Notes: generated from the letters alone by a model not told the origin. A stretch of 64,000 nucleotides of DNA from Bradyrhizobium sp. CCGB01 (GCF_024199795.1 NZ_JANADK010000001.1:3348001-3412000); one strand, 5' to 3'; counted from the stretch's first letter, positions 30,941-39,092 are shown. Program-made: numbers and translations.

Positions 30941-31205
30941 GAGCGACGACGACGTCCTCGCGGGTCTTCTTGAGGCGGTCGCGCAGCGTATTGAGGCGCC
31001 GGTCCTGGCGCGAGAGCCGCCAGGCGGGGGCGCCGATCAGCGCCAGCCCGAGCGTCACGATCGCGCCGGTCGCGATGCGCTGCGGCATCGGCAGGCCCGC
31101 AAACAGGGCGGGCAGGTGGGTGACGTCGTAACCAAACGCCTGCTCGGCGAGAAGCGCGATGGCAGCTAGCAGGACAAACCAGGCAACCAGGAAAAACAGC
31201 CACAT
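30864..31205 (-). CDS. Small membrane protein, or frameshifted N-terminus of the coiled-coil protein
   Basis: 113 codons from the ATG at 31205. Two hydrophobic helices (MWLFFLVAWFVLLAAIALLA and TGAIVTLGLALIGAPAW) are followed by a basic, heptad-like stretch, RQDRRLNTLRDRLKKTRED. The last roughly 25 codons (PRRHRPAPDRERSPAGRLRAP) look like out-of-frame translation. Over the same bases, the frame one nucleotide later reads naturally as the N-terminus of the 378-aa coiled-coil ORF (NLDATVQHLIES). A single-base change near 30940 in an ancestral gene of about 470-480 codons would explain both. Confidence 0.55.
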   Translation of the reverse strand: MWLFFLVAWFVLLAAIALLAEQAFGYDVTHLPALFAGLPMPQRIATGAIVTLGLALIGAPAWRLSRQDRRLNTLRDRLKKTREDVVVAHALQPRRHRPAPDRERSPAGRLRAP

Positions 31206-31459
31206 CGTGACGTCCTCAGCCGGCACACATTTTCGCCATGATTGCTATTGGAGGGCGGAACCGAGATCAAGGGGCGCGCGGGTGTGTGTGATGCGTCCCG
31301 TAGCGCGATCCACCGCTGGTTGCGTCAGCCGATCAGCGGAGCGGGCGTAGCTTGCCGGGTTTTCCCGAGGTGGACGTGTTCTGTCGCCCGGATGGAGCGA
31401 CGCGCAATTCGGGTTACGGCACCAGAAACGGGCGTCGAGGCGAGGCGCACCTCAGCCGA

Positions 31460-31576
31460 TCATTTCCCGCGGAAGTTCGAGCGCATCTTGTCGGCGAACC
31501 AGACCACGAAGATCGCAGCGAACGCGAGAGCAAAGTACAGAGCCGTCCACAAAAGCGCATACTCGGCATTCGTCAT
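31460..31576 (-). CDS. 38-aa single-span membrane protein
   Basis: Starts at the ATG at 31576 behind a strong GGGGAGGA ribosome-binding site. Translation begins MTNAEYALLWTALYFAL, continues as a hydrophobic helix to about residue 28, and ends KMRSNFRGK, giving a membrane anchor with a positive, probably cytoplasmic, tail. It has no recognised family. It is convergent with nothing obvious; the 160-bp stretch downstream to the next gene shows no feature. Confidence 0.6.
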   Translation of the reverse strand: MTNAEYALLWTALYFALAFAAIFVVWFADKMRSNFRGK

Positions 31577-31736
31577 GGCGTCCTCCCCGGCATCAGAATT
31601 CGATTGCCGGGGAGGATAGCGGCGGCCGCGACGGCGCAATTTGCGCAGGATCAATTTTGCCGCGCTGCGGCGAAAATGACCGGCGAGCCTTCATTCCGGG
31701 GCACGACGGAGTTGCGCCGGGGAAATGACGGCGAGG

Positions 31737-32522
31737 CTACAGCCGAAACTCGTTGGTCAGCTCGCCGATGCCGTCGATCGCGACGGTCACAATGTTCACG
31801 TCCTCCTTCATCACGCCGACGCCGACCGAGGTGCCGACCGCGATGAGGTCGCCCGGGAGCAGGGTCATGTCGTGAGAGATCCTGCTGACCAGCTCCTGCG
31901 CGGTGAAGATCATGTCCGAGATCGGATAGTTCTGCCGCTCCGCCCCGTTGAGGATGGTGCGGACCACGAGGCTGGCCGGATCGAGGCCCGTGGCGATCAC
32001 AGGGCCGAACGGGCCGTAATCGTCGATGCCCTTGGCGCGGGCCCATTGCGGGAAAGTGGGATCGCTGGTCAGGATGTCGTTGGCGGTGATGTCGTTGACG
32101 CAGGTGTAGCCGAAGATGAAGCTGTCCGCTTCAGCAGGCGAGACGCGGGCGCAGGTCTTGCCGACGACGATGCCGAGTTCGCCTTCATAAGTGGTCTTGC
32201 CGTCGTAGTAAGACGGGCGGCGGATCACGGCGCCCGGTGTCGTGATGCTGGTGGTGGCCTTGAGCAGATAGAGCGGCTCCGGCGGCTCGGGCTGATTCAG
32301 CTTGGCGGCGAGGGCGTGAAAATTATTCCAGAGCGCGACGATCTTGCTGGGCGCGCAGGGCGCGAGCAGCTCGACCTCCGACAGCGCCAGAATCTTGCCG
32401 GTGCTTACGTTGCGGCCGAACATCTCGCCCTCATGCACGCTGATGCCCGAGCGAGCAAGCGTGCCGAAGCCGGTCGTACCGGCGTGGCGGAAGCGCAGCC
32501 ACTGCTTCATCTCGCTTGCCAT
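31737..32522 (-). CDS. Fumarylacetoacetate hydrolase family protein
   Basis: The 261-aa FAH-fold hydrolase or decarboxylase has metal-site elements YEGELGIVVGK and GYTCVNDITANDI and a C-terminal LLPGDLIAVGTSVGVG. The family acts on beta-diketo or oxaloacetate-like acids using Mg2+. The ATG at 32522 overlaps the stop of the upstream PanE-like gene (TGATG), so the pair is translationally coupled. Because the operon starts with a CBS gene under a putative oxalate-regulon operator, a role in processing an oxalate-related or oxaloacetate-like compound is possible, but the substrate is unknown. Confidence 0.85.
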   Translation of the reverse strand: MASEMKQWLRFRHAGTTGFGTLARSGISVHEGEMFGRNVSTGKILALSEVELLAPCAPSKIVALWNNFHALAAKLNQPEPPEPLYLLKATTSITTPGAVIRRPSYYDGKTTYEGELGIVVGKTCARVSPAEADSFIFGYTCVNDITANDILTSDPTFPQWARAKGIDDYGPFGPVIATGLDPASLVVRTILNGAERQNYPISDMIFTAQELVSRISHDMTLLPGDLIAVGTSVGVGVMKEDVNIVTVAIDGIGELTNEFRL

Positions 32523-33541
32523 CACGCCACCGCCAGTGCGCGGGGATCTGATGGCGTCGAAACGCCGTCATAGAGTCCTGCGATGCGGGCGCGCTGGGTC
32601 ACCATGGCCAGCACCGAATCCAGCGCGGGCGTGGCGATGCCGGTGAGGCGGCCCATCTCCTGCACCACGGTGACGAGCGGGTCGATCTCCATCGGACGGC
32701 CGCGCTCGAGATCCTGGAGCATCGATGTCTTGTGCGCGCCGACCTTGCGGGCGCCCTCGATGCGGCGCTCGACGTCGACGCGGAACTTGACGCCGAACGT
32801 CTCGGCGATGCCTTGCGTCTCCACCATGATCGCGCGCGACAGCGCACGGGTGGAGGGATCGGTGCAGATCACGTCGAGCGTTGCATGGGTCAGCGCGCTG
32901 ATCGGGTTGAAGCAGACATTGCCCCAGAGCTTGAGCCAGATCTCGTCGCGGATGCGGTCGAGCACTGGCGCTTTCAGCCCGGCTGCGACGAAGAGATCGG
33001 CGAGGCGCTGGACGTCGGGGGTGATCTCGCCGGAGGGCTCGCCGAGCGGAAAATTGTTGCCGTAGACGTGGCGGATCACGCCGGGCGCCTCGATCTCGGT
33101 GGCGGGATAGACGATGCAGCCGATGGCGCGTTCGGCGCCGATCTCGCGCCACTGCCGTCCGCCCGGATCGATGCTCTCCAGCGTCGAGTTCTCGTATTGG
33201 CCGCCGTGCTTGTAGAAGTACCAGTAGGGAATGCCGTTGACGGCGGTGACGATGCGGGTGTGGGGCCCGAGCAGCGGCTGCATCTTCTCGATCACGCCTG
33301 TGATCGAATGCGCCTTCAGCGTGATGATGATGTAGTCCTGCACGCCGAGCTCGGCGGGGTCGTCGGTGCAGCGCGGATGCACGGTGTGCTTCTCCTCGCC
33401 CGCGAGCAGCGTCAGGCCGTGCTCGCGCATCGCGGCAAGGTGGGCGCCGCGTGCGATCAGGCTGACATCTGCGCCAGCGCGCGCGAGTTGAACCCCGAGA
33501 TATCCGCCGATCGCGCCGGCGCCGTAGATGCAGATCTTCAT
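32522..33541 (-). CDS. PanE-family ketoreductase, candidate oxalyl-CoA reductase
   Basis: The 339-aa NADP-binding protein of the 2-dehydropantoate 2-reductase family has the N-terminal Rossmann motif GAGAIGGYLG and the helical C-terminal domain with LKLWGNVCFNPISALTHATL. The family includes pantothenate-pathway PanE. It also includes PanE2 of Methylobacterium extorquens, which reduces oxalyl-CoA to glyoxylate. Placement downstream of a CBS gene with the window's recurring operator, near oxlT, oxc and frc, favours the oxalyl-CoA role. The genuine pantothenate enzyme cannot be excluded by sequence alone. The start is the ATG at 33541; the longer open frame upstream is not coding. Confidence 0.8.
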   Translation of the reverse strand: MKICIYGAGAIGGYLGVQLARAGADVSLIARGAHLAAMREHGLTLLAGEEKHTVHPRCTDDPAELGVQDYIIITLKAHSITGVIEKMQPLLGPHTRIVTAVNGIPYWYFYKHGGQYENSTLESIDPGGRQWREIGAERAIGCIVYPATEIEAPGVIRHVYGNNFPLGEPSGEITPDVQRLADLFVAAGLKAPVLDRIRDEIWLKLWGNVCFNPISALTHATLDVICTDPSTRALSRAIMVETQGIAETFGVKFRVDVERRIEGARKVGAHKTSMLQDLERGRPMEIDPLVTVVQEMGRLTGIATPALDSVLAMVTQRARIAGLYDGVSTPSDPRALAVA

Positions 33542-33642
33542 GAAATCCTCGCGGGAAACCGGAATTTTGGGACGCAAGATCCGGTCCGGCGCGGATGGGA
33601 TCCGAGCCGGGGCCGGTAGTCGCAGGGGAAGTGTGTGTCGCC

Positions 33643-34071
33643 TTAGGCTGCCGCTTGCGGCGCGCCGTTGATCGCTTCGTCCATGGCAGCAGCGATGTCG
33701 CGCATGCTGATGACGGAGACGAGGCTGTAATCGTCGATCACGGGCAGGTGCCGGATGTGATTGCGGTTCATCAGGTGCCGGACGTGCTCGATCGTGTCGG
33801 TCGAGGTGCAGGAGACGAGCTGCTGCACCGAGACGAGTTGCGAGACCTTCACGTTGATGGCGTTCGCACCGTGCTCGGCGACCGCGCGCACCACGTCGCG
33901 CTCGGTGAACATGCCGACCGCGGTGTTGCCCTCGGAGCGGACCACGTCCTTGACTACCAGCGCGCTGATGTTGTTGGCGCGCATCAGCTTGGCGGCAATA
34001 CCCACCGTTTCGTTCATTCGCACCGTAACAACGCGCGGCGTCTTCTTGCGCAGAATATCTCCGACCAGCAT
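33643..34071 (-). CDS. Paired CBS-domain protein
   Basis: The 142-aa protein, starting at the ATG at 34071 behind GGGAGGTT, consists of two CBS motifs and little else (MLVGDILRKKTPRVVTV; then LVSVQQLVSCTSTDTIEHV). CBS pairs bind adenosine ligands such as AMP, ATP, SAM or NAD(H) and act as energy or ligand sensors. It is 101 bp upstream of the PanE-like gene on the same strand, and the putative GntR operator lies 34 bp upstream of its start. It is therefore likely the first gene of a CBS-panE-like-FAH operon. The target it regulates is unknown. Confidence 0.85.
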   Translation of the reverse strand: MLVGDILRKKTPRVVTVRMNETVGIAAKLMRANNISALVVKDVVRSEGNTAVGMFTERDVVRAVAEHGANAINVKVSQLVSVQQLVSCTSTDTIEHVRHLMNRNHIRHLPVIDDYSLVSVISMRDIAAAMDEAINGAPQAAA

Positions 34072-34105
34072 TGCAACCTCCCTCGGGTGAAATGTTGGCC
34101 AAGTG

Positions 34106-34122
34106 TGGTATACATAATGCCA
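34106..34122 (-). promoter_or_regulatory. Putative oxalate-regulon operator, site 1 (CBS-panE-like-FAH)
   Basis: TGGTATACATAATGCCA on the plus strand matches the TGGYAT-N5-ATRCCA dyad. On the minus strand a TTGACG -35-like hexamer (34125-34130) ends two bases before the site, so the operator would lie in the spacer and over the -10 region of the promoter for the CBS gene. Confidence 0.65.
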
Positions 34123-34192
34123 ATCGTCAAGCGCTCGATTTGGCTGATCCGAAAATTCTTGCGGCAGGAATGCTGACGTTTGTCGTCGAGCC

Positions 34193-34225
34193 AAAAAGAA
34201 AGGGGCGCATCGCTGCGCCCCTTTC
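34193..34225 (-). terminator. Rho-independent terminator of the first oxlT-like gene
   Basis: GAAAGGGGCGCA and TGCGCCCCTTTC (34198-34225) pair exactly around a 4-base loop. Read on the minus strand, the stem is followed by TTTTT (34197-34193). It starts 24 bp after the stop codon of the gene at 34250. Confidence 0.85.
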
Positions 34226-34249
34226 TCAACCGTCCAAGGTGTGCGGCTG

Positions 34250-35572
34250 TTACGCCGTCTCGGTCTTGGCATTGCCGGTCGCGGTGCCCGCGCTCTCGGC
34301 TTCCTTGCCGAGGATGAAGGAGCGGCGCAGCGGCTTGATCACGAACAGCGCCGTCAGCGCCGCCGTCGCATTCAACGCCACCGCGACCACGAACACGGCC
34401 TTCCAGCCGTAGGTTGCCGAGATCACGCTCGCGAGCGGGACGAGCAGGGATGCCGTGCCCTTCGCGGTGTAGAGCATGCCGTTGTTGGTGGTTGCGAATT
34501 TCGAGCCGAAGGTGTCGCCGCAGGTCGCGGGGAACAGCGAATAGATCTCGCCGAACACGCCAAAATACACCGCGGTCGCGAGCACGAAGACGACAGGGAC
34601 ATGGCCGTAGGCCGACAGCGTCAGGAGCATCAGCGCAGCGGTGCCGAACGCGATGAACATGGTGTGCTCGCGGCCGATCGTGTCGGAGACCCAGCCGAAG
34701 AACGGGCGTCCGAAGCCGTCGAAGATTCGGTCGAGCGAGATCGCGAAGGTCAGCGCCGCCATCTGGAAGCCGGCGAGCGTCACCGGCGTGTCGGCGATCT
34801 TGTAGTCGTGCGCGATCGGGCCGATCTGCGCCGCGGTCATCAGGCCGCCGGAGGCGACCATGACAAATACGAGATACATGACCCAGAAAATGGGGGTGCG
34901 CAGCACCTGCGGCGGGGTGAAGTCGATCTTGGTCTGCGGCAGATTGAGCTGCTTCTTCTTCGGCGGGATCGAGATCCGCGGCGGCTGGATGAAGAAGGCG
35001 AGCACGAACACGATCACGCCCTGGCCGATGCCGAAGGTGAGGAAGGCGTGCTGGTAGCCGCTCGTTGCGATCATGGTCGCGATCGGCACGATGGTGAGCG
35101 CAGCGCCGGCGCCGAAGCCGGCAGCGGTCGCGCCGGCGGCGAGGCCGCGGCGGTCGGGGAACCATTTCAGCGCGTTGCCGACGCAGGTGCCGTACACCGC
35201 GCCGGCGCCCATGCCGCCGACGACGGCGGCTGCGTAGAGCAGGGTGAGCGAGTCAGCGTAGGAGTTGAGCACCCAGGACAGCGCGATCATGACGCCGCCG
35301 AACATGATGACGATGCGCGGACCGTATTTGTCGACGAACCAGGCCTCGATCGGAACCAGCCAGGTCTCGGTGACGACGAAGATGGTGAAGGCGAGCTGGA
35401 TCGCGGCGCGACCCCAATGGTGCTCGTGATCGATCGGATCGACGAACAGCGTCCAGCCGTATTGCAGATTGGCAATCATCGCCATGCAGACGATGCCCAT
35501 GACCAGCTGAAGCCAACGGAAACCTGTGCGAAGAGGCGCGGCTGTGACGGCGCCATCCGGGCTGGAAATCAT
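34250..35572 (-). CDS. oxlT: Oxalate:formate antiporter-like MFS transporter, copy 1
   Basis: A 440-aa MFS protein with about 12 membrane helices. It begins at the ATG at 35572 (MISSPDGAVTA); upstream codons in frame do not look coding. It shares a full-length pattern with the transporter at 35835-37124, for example MIANLQYGWTLFV against MIANYQYGWTFFV, and ETWLVPIEAWFVDKYGPRI against ETWLVPVEGWFVDKYGPRI. The OxlT family exchanges oxalate and formate. Oxalate transport is inferred from family and from the oxc/frc genes in the window. It has its own terminator and an upstream operator copy, so it is probably monocistronic. Confidence 0.82.
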   Translation of the reverse strand: MISSPDGAVTAAPLRTGFRWLQLVMGIVCMAMIANLQYGWTLFVDPIDHEHHWGRAAIQLAFTIFVVTETWLVPIEAWFVDKYGPRIVIMFGGVMIALSWVLNSYADSLTLLYAAAVVGGMGAGAVYGTCVGNALKWFPDRRGLAAGATAAGFGAGAALTIVPIATMIATSGYQHAFLTFGIGQGVIVFVLAFFIQPPRISIPPKKKQLNLPQTKIDFTPPQVLRTPIFWVMYLVFVMVASGGLMTAAQIGPIAHDYKIADTPVTLAGFQMAALTFAISLDRIFDGFGRPFFGWVSDTIGREHTMFIAFGTAALMLLTLSAYGHVPVVFVLATAVYFGVFGEIYSLFPATCGDTFGSKFATTNNGMLYTAKGTASLLVPLASVISATYGWKAVFVVAVALNATAALTALFVIKPLRRSFILGKEAESAGTATGNAKTETA

Positions 35573-35673
35573 CAAGAACCTCCCAACGCGCCTGATTGAT
35601 TGCGACCTGGGATTGCAAGATGACCCGATGTCGCAAATGTTGTGGCTTATCGTCGCAAGCGCGGCGAGGACAT

Positions 35674-35690
35674 TGGTATACCATATCCCA
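35674..35690 (-). promoter_or_regulatory. Putative oxalate-regulon operator, site 2 (first oxlT)
   Basis: TGGTATACCATATCCCA has one mismatch to TGGYAT-N5-ATRCCA and includes the 10-bp palindrome TGGTATACCA. On the minus strand TTGCCT (35693-35698) precedes it by two bases. It lies 101 bp upstream of the gene start at 35572. Confidence 0.6.
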
Positions 35691-35771
35691 GAAGGCAAGC
35701 CCTATCTCGCGCCGCGGCGCAGCAAAATGCATGGTTCCGTTCGGATTACCGGAATCTGAAGAAATTCGTGC

Positions 35772-35804
35772 AAAACGAAAACGCCCGGCCGTGAGGCCGG
35801 GCGT
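35772..35804 (-). terminator. Rho-independent terminator of the second oxlT-like gene
   Basis: ACGCCCGGCC (35781-35790) and GGCCGGGCGT (35795-35804) form a strong stem with loop GTGA. On the minus strand it is followed by the T-rich TTTCGTTTTG. It lies 30 bp after the stop codon at 35835. Confidence 0.85.
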
Positions 35805-35834
35805 CGTTGCTTGAACGTTGTGTGGTGAAGCGCG

Positions 35835-37124
35835 TCAGAGCGTCGATTTTGCGACCACGACCTTGCGCCAGGGCTTGAGCACCATGATCGCCAGCAGGGA
35901 GGCCAGGATGTTAGCGCCGGCCGCGATGATGAACACGCTGTCCCAGGTGCCCGACGACTGCTGCATGTAGTTGGCGATCGGCACCAGCAGCGCGGCGGTG
36001 CCCTTCGCGGTGTAGAGCAGGCCGGCATTGGTGGTCGCGAACTTGGCGCCGAACGTGTCGGTGCAGGTCGAGGGGAACAGCGAGTAGATCTCACCCCAGG
36101 CGAAGAACACGAAGCCCGAGAGCAGCACGAACCAGAGAGGATCGTGGCCCCAGAGGTAGAGCATCCAGATGCCGAACCCTTCCATGCCGAAGGCGATGAA
36201 CATCGTGTTCTCGCGGCCGATCATGTCGGAGATCCAGCCGAAGAACGGACGCGTCAGGCCGTTGAGCACGCGGTCGATCGTCGCTGCGAACGTCACCGCG
36301 GTCATCGTCACCGCCATCAGCGTGACCGGCACGTTGTCGACCTTCCAGTCGGCCGCGATCGGCTTCAGGTTGGCCGTCACCATCAGGCCGCCGGCGCCGA
36401 CGATCACGAACATGAAGTACATCAGCCAGAAGATCGGCTGACGCAGAACTTCGGTCGGCTGATAGTTGCGGCGGCTCTGCACCAGGTTGGCGTTCGCCAC
36501 GACGTTCGGCACCTGGCCTGCTTTCGGCGCCAGCAGGAAGAAGGCGAGGATGCAGATGATGATGCCTTGTCCGAGGCCGAAATAGAGGAAGGTGGTCTGG
36601 AAACCACTGTCCTTGATCATGGCCTGGATCGGCGCGACGGTCAGCGCGGAGCCTGCACCGAAGCCCGCGGCCGTGATGCCCGCGGCAAGACCGCGCTTGT
36701 CCGGAAACCACTTCAGCGCATTGCCGACGCAGGTGCCGTAGACGCCGCCGGCGCCGATGCCTGCGATGATCATGCCGAGATAGAAGCCGTTGAGCGAGGT
36801 CGCCTGCGCATTGATCGCCCAGCCGACAGCGCAGAGCACGCCGCCGACGAGCACGACGATGCGCGGACCGTATTTGTCGACGAACCATCCTTCGACCGGC
36901 ACGAGCCAGGTCTCGAACAGCACGAAGAGCGTAAAGGCCCACTGGATCGAGGCGCGATCCCAGCCGAACTTTTTCTGGATGTCGGGGACGAAGAACGTCC
37001 AGCCGTATTGATAATTGGCGATCATCACCATTGCGGCGACGCCCACCGCCAACTGCGTCCAGCGATAGGCATCACTTACGCGCGCGACACCTGGGGCCGC
37101 TGTCGACTGCACCATGTCCGTCAT
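35835..37124 (-). CDS. oxlT: Oxalate:formate antiporter-like MFS transporter, copy 2
   Basis: A 429-aa MFS protein with about 12 membrane helices. The ATG at 37124 (MTDMVQSTAAPG) follows a GGGAGGGA ribosome-binding site, so a 65-codon upstream extension of the open frame is rejected. Motifs include GRPFFGW-type loops (TRPFFGWISDMIGRENTM) and YGTCVGNALKWFPDKRGLAAG, as in the oxalate/formate antiporter family. It is clearly a paralogue of the gene at 34250-35572, probably from tandem duplication. An operator copy lies 53 bp upstream, and its own terminator follows. Confidence 0.85.
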   Translation of the reverse strand: MTDMVQSTAAPGVARVSDAYRWTQLAVGVAAMVMIANYQYGWTFFVPDIQKKFGWDRASIQWAFTLFVLFETWLVPVEGWFVDKYGPRIVVLVGGVLCAVGWAINAQATSLNGFYLGMIIAGIGAGGVYGTCVGNALKWFPDKRGLAAGITAAGFGAGSALTVAPIQAMIKDSGFQTTFLYFGLGQGIIICILAFFLLAPKAGQVPNVVANANLVQSRRNYQPTEVLRQPIFWLMYFMFVIVGAGGLMVTANLKPIAADWKVDNVPVTLMAVTMTAVTFAATIDRVLNGLTRPFFGWISDMIGRENTMFIAFGMEGFGIWMLYLWGHDPLWFVLLSGFVFFAWGEIYSLFPSTCTDTFGAKFATTNAGLLYTAKGTAALLVPIANYMQQSSGTWDSVFIIAAGANILASLLAIMVLKPWRKVVVAKSTL

Positions 37125-37177
37125 CAAATCCCTCCCGAAGGCGCCGATCATTTTTATGCGTGCGCTGTCCCGCATCT

Positions 37178-37194
37178 TGGTATTCATTATGCCA
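37178..37194 (-). promoter_or_regulatory. Putative oxalate-regulon operator, site 3 (second oxlT)
   Basis: TGGTATTCATTATGCCA matches TGGYAT-N5-ATRCCA exactly. On the minus strand TTGAAT (37197-37202) precedes it by two bases. It lies 53 bp upstream of the ATG at 37124. Confidence 0.65.
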
Positions 37195-37202
37195 AGATTC
37201 AA

Positions 37203-37549
37203 CAGAGGGACTGGAGGGTGCGGCGAAATATCGCGGACCTGTTCACATGCGTCACGGCCGCGGAATTGTAAAGCCCCAATCGCTGCCAGCCCGATCATGG
37301 GAACAGCGGTCGCTGGCACTCAACGCATTGATGTCACGTCAATCTTCGGCCCCGCGCGAGGCCGCAAGCAAGCTCTGGAAAACCGGCGGCTCAGGGATTT
37401 TCAGCGTCCGACCAGTCGGTGCGCGCAGCGCGCGCAGATCGACGCGCGGTCGTGCGGCGACCGCGCATTTCCTGGAATTCTTTATTCCAGAAGTCCGGGG
37501 TGCGGCGGATTTGACGCGACTCTCGCGGCAGCCTGACGCAGGCCGCGCC
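37203..37549. other. Intergenic stretch without a recognised feature
   Basis: About 350 bp between the control region of the second oxlT-like gene and the tctA stop codon. I see no convincing ORF, RNA gene, repeat or terminator for the tctCBA operon here. Base composition is a little less GC-rich in its first half than in the flanking genes. Confidence 0.5.
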
Positions 37550-39049
37550 TCACGCCATCGACGTGCGCAGGCGGGTGTAGCCTTCCTGGATCGCGGACCA
37601 GAACAGGGCGACGAGACCGAGTGCCATGATCGTGCTGACGAGGCCGTTGGAGAAGAACACGCCGAGCGATCCTTGCGATCCCAGCAGCGATTGACGGAAG
37701 GCTTCCTCCGCCTTGTCGCCGAGCACGATGGCGAGCACCAGCGGCGCGAGCGGGTAGTTGCACTTCTTCAGGAGATAGCCGAGCACGCCGAACACCAGCA
37801 TCAGCATCACGTCGAAGGTGCTGTTGTGCACCGAATAGGCGCCGATCGCGCAGAGCACCAGGATGAGCGGCGCGATGATGCCGAAGGGCACGCGGAGGAT
37901 CGCGGCGAAGATCGGCACGCAGGTCAGCACGACGATGAGGCCTGCGAGATTGCCGAGATACATCGACGCGATCAGGCCCCAGACGAACTCCTTCTGCTCG
38001 ACGAACAGCATGGGACCGGGCTGCAGGCCCCAGATCAACAACCCGCCGAGCAGCACGGCGGCCGTCGGCGAACCGGGCACGCCGAGCGACAGCATCGGCA
38101 GCAGCGCCGAGGTGCCCGCGGCATGTGCGGCCGTCTCCGGCGCGATCACGCCCTCGATCTCGCCCTTGCCGAAATTGTTGCCGCGTCGCGCCAGCCGTTT
38201 GGCGATGCCATAGCTCATGAAGGATGCGGGCGTAGCACCAGCGGGCGTGACGCCCATCCAGCATCCGATCAGGCAGGAGCGCAGCGAGGTCATCCAGTAG
38301 GCGGGCAGCTCCCGCCAGGTTTGCAGCACGACGCGAAGGTTGATGGTCGCGTTGCCGCCGCGGAAAGCCAGTCCTTCCTCCATGGTCAGCAGGATCTCGC
38401 CGATCCCGAACAGGCCGATCACGGCGATCAGGAAGTCGAAGCCGTTGAGCAGCTCCGTGGCGCCGAAGGTCAGGCGCAATTGTCCCGTGATCGAATCCAG
38501 TCCGACCGCCGCGAGCGCAAAGCCCATCATCATCGCCGCGATGGTCTTGAACGGCGGCTCCTTGCTGAGGCCGACGAAGCTGCAGAAGGCGAGGAAGTAC
38601 ACCGCGAACTTCTCCGCCGGGCCAAATCGCAACGCGAAGCCCGCGACCAGCGGAGCGACCAGCGTGATCATGATGACGGCGAACAGCGCGCCGACGAAGG
38701 AGGAGGTGAACGCGGCCGTCAGGGCTTCGCCGGGCTTGCCCTGCTGCGCCATCGGATAGCCGTCGAAGGTCGTCGCCACCGACCATGGCTCGCCGGGTAT
38801 GTTGAACAGGATCGAGGTGATGGCGCCGCCGAACAAGGCGCCCCAATAGATGCAGGACAGCATGATGATGGCCGATGTCGGCGGCATGCTGAAGGTCAGG
38901 GGAAGCAGGATCGCCACGCCGTTGGCGCCACCTAACCCCGGAAGCACGCCGATGATGACGCCGAGCGTGATGCCGATGATCATCAGCAGGATGTTGTAGG
39001 GCTGCAGCGCGACCGCGAAGCCGTGAAACAGATTGGCCAACTCTTCCAT
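37550..39049 (-). CDS. tctA: Tripartite tricarboxylate transporter, large membrane subunit TctA (copy 1)
   Basis: The 499-aa polytopic membrane protein has the TctA signature GVLPGLGGANGVAILLPLTF near the N-terminus and the second conserved block FGKGEIEGVIAPETAAHAAG with LPMLSLGVPGSPTAAVL. It forms the ion-coupled translocation channel of the TTT system. It is the last gene of tctC-tctB-tctA, 43 bp after tctB. An operator copy far upstream suggests co-regulation with the oxalate genes, so a small di- or tricarboxylate is the probable substrate. Confidence 0.92.
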   Translation of the reverse strand: MEELANLFHGFAVALQPYNILLMIIGITLGVIIGVLPGLGGANGVAILLPLTFSMPPTSAIIMLSCIYWGALFGGAITSILFNIPGEPWSVATTFDGYPMAQQGKPGEALTAAFTSSFVGALFAVIMITLVAPLVAGFALRFGPAEKFAVYFLAFCSFVGLSKEPPFKTIAAMMMGFALAAVGLDSITGQLRLTFGATELLNGFDFLIAVIGLFGIGEILLTMEEGLAFRGGNATINLRVVLQTWRELPAYWMTSLRSCLIGCWMGVTPAGATPASFMSYGIAKRLARRGNNFGKGEIEGVIAPETAAHAAGTSALLPMLSLGVPGSPTAAVLLGGLLIWGLQPGPMLFVEQKEFVWGLIASMYLGNLAGLIVVLTCVPIFAAILRVPFGIIAPLILVLCAIGAYSVHNSTFDVMLMLVFGVLGYLLKKCNYPLAPLVLAIVLGDKAEEAFRQSLLGSQGSLGVFFSNGLVSTIMALGLVALFWSAIQEGYTRLRTSMA

Positions 39050-39092
39050 ATCGATACGTCCTGCAGCAATAATTGAATGAAGGCGCGGGATA

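Noticed and set aside
31365..31440. Second copy of repeat family D
   Set aside because: Only one degenerate half (around CGCCCGGATGGAGCGACG) is present; not annotated as a full element.
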